DNA from: Winogradskyella aurantiaca | GTDB taxonomy: Bacteria; Bacteroidota; Bacteroidia; Flavobacteriales; Flavobacteriaceae | NCBI RefSeq assembly: GCF_003362725.1 | Contig: NZ_QKTV01000005.1 | Span: forward strand, 1-64,000 | Direction: 5' to 3' | DNA length: 64,000 nucleotides | Shown: piece by piece, positions 61,958 through 64,000 of the stretch | Numbering within the stretch: the stretch's first letter is position 1 | Layout of the letters: each line of letters begins with the position of its first letter | Translations under genes and position numbers: made by a program | Notes under the pieces: model-generated | Told to the model about the DNA's origin: nothing | Seen by the model: the letters and a program-made list of their open reading frames with translations, nothing else | The model's database searches: none

Positions 61958-64000
61958 ATGCGCTACATTAAAGCTTTTACCTTACTTCTGTCCATCTTAA
62001 GTTTTGGACAAGAAACAGTTTCTTTAGATTACTATTTACCACAAGGAATTACTTATGACCAAAGTATTCCCACTCCTAAAAGTGTTATTGGACATGAGGT
62101 TGGTGAATGGCACATAACTCACGATAAGTTGGTGCAGTACATGTATGCTCTTGCAAAAGTCTCGGATCGTATTTCCATAGAAAACAGAGGAAGTACTTTT
62201 GAAGGTCGTCCATTACTGTTACTCACAATAACATCACCTGATAATCATACAAATATTGCTCAAATTCAAAAGGATCACATAGCGGCCACAAATGGAGAAT
62301 TAACAAACTTTGAAGATCGCCCAAGTGTGGTATATCAAGGATTTTCAATACATGGCAATGAACCTAGTGGTGCCAATGCTGGATTAGCAGTAGCCTATTA
62401 TTTAGCTGCTGCTGAAGGACCTGAGATAGAAGAACTGCTGAATAATATGGTTATTCTATTTGATCCATGCTATAACCCGGACGGCTTACAGCGTTTTGCT
62501 TATTGGGCCAATACCAATAGAAGCATGAATCTCAATCCAGATCCCAATGATCGTGAATACAGTGAAGTTTGGCCTGGAGGAAGAACCAATCACTATTGGT
62601 TCGATATGAATCGAGATTGGCTTCCTGTGCAACTTCCCGAGTCCAGAGCACGAATTAAATCCTTCCATAGTTGGCTACCCAACATTCTTACCGATCACCA
62701 TGAGATGGGCACTAATTCAACGTTCTTTTTTCAACCTGGAATTCCATCAAGGACACATCCATTAACGCCAAAAATGAATCAGGAACTAACCAAGGCAATT
62801 GGCCAGTACCATGTAAAGGCCTTAGATAAGATTGGATCGCTTTATTACAGTGAAGAAAGTTTTGATGATTTTTATTATGGTAAAGGATCAACCTTTCCTG
62901 ATATTAATGGAAGTATTGGTATTTTATTTGAACAAGGAAGCTCTAGAGGTCATATTCAGGAAAGTATTAATGGCTTACTTACCTTTCCGTTTACCATACG
63001 AAATCAATTTACCACTGCCTTATCCACTCTAGAAGCTGGTCTTAGGTTAAAATCAGATCTTTTAGAATACCAGTTTAACTTCTACGAGAATGCAAGAAGT
63101 GAGGCAAATAAGGCTGGAAATAAGGCCTTGATCTTTGGTGATGAAAAAGATGCGGCAAAAACCTATCACCTTGCCGAAATTCTCAATCGACATCAAATAA
63201 AAATTCATGAGTTAAAGCAAGAAACCACCATTAATGGTAAAACCTACAAACCAAACTACAGTTATGTAGTGCCCAAAAATCAAAAGAACACAAGGTTAAT
63301 AAACGCTATGTTTGAAAAACGTACGACCTTTCAGGACAGTTTGTTTTATGATATCTCAGCATGGACCTTTCCACTAGCTTTTAATCTTGATTATTCCGAA
63401 ACCACTACCTCTGTAGCTGGTTCAGAAATAAAGGAATTGAGCAGAAAAACAAGTTCTGTATCTAGTAAAAGTAATTATGCCTATTTAATGGAATGGCATG
63501 AATACTACTCGCCTAAAGCAGTGTATGCTATTCTAAAAAAAGGTCTTAGAGCAAAGGTGAGCATGAAACAGTTCAAGTCTGGAGAGCTTACTTTTGATTA
63601 CGGAACCATCATGATTCCTGTTCAAAATCAAAAATTAAACTCTAATGACATTTTTACCGAACTCAATTCTATTGCTGAGGAAACTGGGGTGAAATTTAAT
63701 CCTGTTGGTACTGGCTATAATGAGGGTATTGATCTTGGCAGCAATAACTTTAGACCATTAGAGCTCCCTAAAATAGCCTTATTGGTAGGAAATGGCATTA
63801 CTTCCTACGATGCGGGTGAAATATGGCATCTCTTAGACACACGTTATGATATTCCAGTAACCAAATTGGATGTAAAAAACTTTAATCGAGCCGATCTGGA
63901 CAGGTATAATACCATAATCATGGTCAATAATTATTCGGCCTTATCAAAAAATCAATCCAAAAAACTAAAAGAATGGGTTGAAAACGGTGGAAGCTTAATT
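61958..64000 (+). CDS. M14 zinc carboxypeptidase family protein, 3' end outside window
   Basis: Open from ATG 61958 to the last base (681 codons). Signal peptide about residues 1-17 (ending SFGQ). The M14 domain spans about 45-350: zinc ligands H132 and E135 in FSIHGNEPSG, the FDPCYNPDGLQRF and MNRDW substrate blocks, the third His in TDHHEMG (247 or 248), and the Glu-containing FEQGSSRGH. A long C-terminal region follows, and the last segment (VGNGITSYDAGEIWHLLDTRY) resembles a GATase-like domain seen in large Bacteroidota M14 proteins. Extracellular or periplasmic peptidase; the C-terminus, and any sorting domain, is not visible. Confidence 0.92.
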   Translation, partial: MRYIKAFTLLLSILSFGQETVSLDYYLPQGITYDQSIPTPKSVIGHEVGEWHITHDKLVQYMYALAKVSDRISIENRGSTFEGRPLLLLTITSPDNHTNIAQIQKDHIAATNGELTNFEDRPSVVYQGFSIHGNEPSGANAGLAVAYYLAAAEGPEIEELLNNMVILFDPCYNPDGLQRFAYWANTNRSMNLNPDPNDREYSEVWPGGRTNHYWFDMNRDWLPVQLPESRARIKSFHSWLPNILTDHHEMGTNSTFFFQPGIPSRTHPLTPKMNQELTKAIGQYHVKALDKIGSLYYSEESFDDFYYGKGSTFPDINGSIGILFEQGSSRGHIQESINGLLTFPFTIRNQFTTALSTLEAGLRLKSDLLEYQFNFYENARSEANKAGNKALIFGDEKDAAKTYHLAEILNRHQIKIHELKQETTINGKTYKPNYSYVVPKNQKNTRLINAMFEKRTTFQDSLFYDISAWTFPLAFNLDYSETTTSVAGSEIKELSRKTSSVSSKSNYAYLMEWHEYYSPKAVYAILKKGLRAKVSMKQFKSGELTFDYGTIMIPVQNQKLNSNDIFTELNSIAEETGVKFNPVGTGYNEGIDLGSNNFRPLELPKIALLVGNGITSYDAGEIWHLLDTRYDIPVTKLDVKNFNRADLDRYNTIIMVNNYSALSKNQSKKLKEWVENGGSLI

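Noticed and set aside
1-64000. Prophage, insertion sequence, integron, secondary-metabolite or defence island
   Set aside because: No transposase, integrase, phage structural, restriction or toxin gene was recognised; gene content is housekeeping and lineage-typical.

Overview
The window is a compact, AT-rich stretch of a Bacteroidota chromosome, almost certainly from a marine member of the Flavobacteriaceae. Three things point there: type IX secretion sorting domains on secreted proteins; Bacteroidota-type promoters (TTTG, 19-20 bases, TAnnTTTG) with no Shine-Dalgarno sequences; and family-typical genes such as split transketolase, DUF3276, DUF4856, an imelysin/HTTM/TonB-receptor cluster and a CrtZ/CruF/CrtD carotenoid set. 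About 62 protein genes and two tRNA genes are tightly packed, often with overlapping ends. I see no insertion sequence, prophage, CRISPR array or rRNA.

Layout. 0-3.6 kb: thrS-infC-rpmI-rplT translation operon, with infC using a rare ATA start. 3.6-11.2 kb, minus strand: YjbQ, an exported protein often named asparagine synthetase B, dnaB, accA, then tgt-LptF/G-EamA. 11.3-13.8 kb: split transketolase and an outer-membrane barrel. 13.9-18.7 kb: FKBP lipoprotein with calcium-type repeats, S4 protein, methyltransferase, phosphoribosyltransferase, aroK, tRNA-Lys(UUU), a T9SS protein and tRNA-Leu(GAG). 18.8-22.5 kb: CarH-like B12-binding MerR regulator followed by crtI-crtB-crtZ. 22.5-26.1 kb: thioredoxin-like protein, Crp/Fnr regulator, aconitase. 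26.5-32.9 kb: an acyltransferase, then a MoxR ATPase downstream of three parvulin/SurA-like proteins. 33.2-37.1 kb: two small genes and the second carotenoid block crtD-cruF-crtY. 37.2-39.9 kb: Tat-exported class V aminotransferase and guaB. 40.0-46.3 kb: a four-gene, probably iron-related operon (DUF4856, imelysin, HTTM, TonB receptor). 46.4-64 kb: HMG-CoA lyase, LysE, T9SS metalloprotease, pyrD, S1C protease, Usp, K+ channel, pepT, yajC, DUF1573, nusB, leucine dehydrogenase, ABC exporter, DUF3276 and a truncated M14 carboxypeptidase.

How genes work together. The two carotenoid blocks, 11 kb apart, together encode desaturation, cyclisation, ring hydroxylation, 1'-hydration and 3',4'-desaturation. 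That is the enzyme set expected for a monocyclic xanthophyll of the saproxanthin/myxol type. The regulator at the head of block one keeps the adenosylcobalamin-binding motifs of CarH photoreceptors, and a perfect 11-base inverted repeat overlaps its likely promoter, so light control is a concrete hypothesis. The 40-46 kb operon joins an outer-membrane TonB receptor to an imelysin-type lipoprotein and an HTTM membrane protein behind a full consensus promoter. The parvulin/MoxR group looks like an envelope protein folding module. No wholly new system is evident; the best leads are the CarH-like regulator with its operator, the imelysin/HTTM operon, a Tgt lacking its zinc cysteines, and unusual control elements around infC and guaB.
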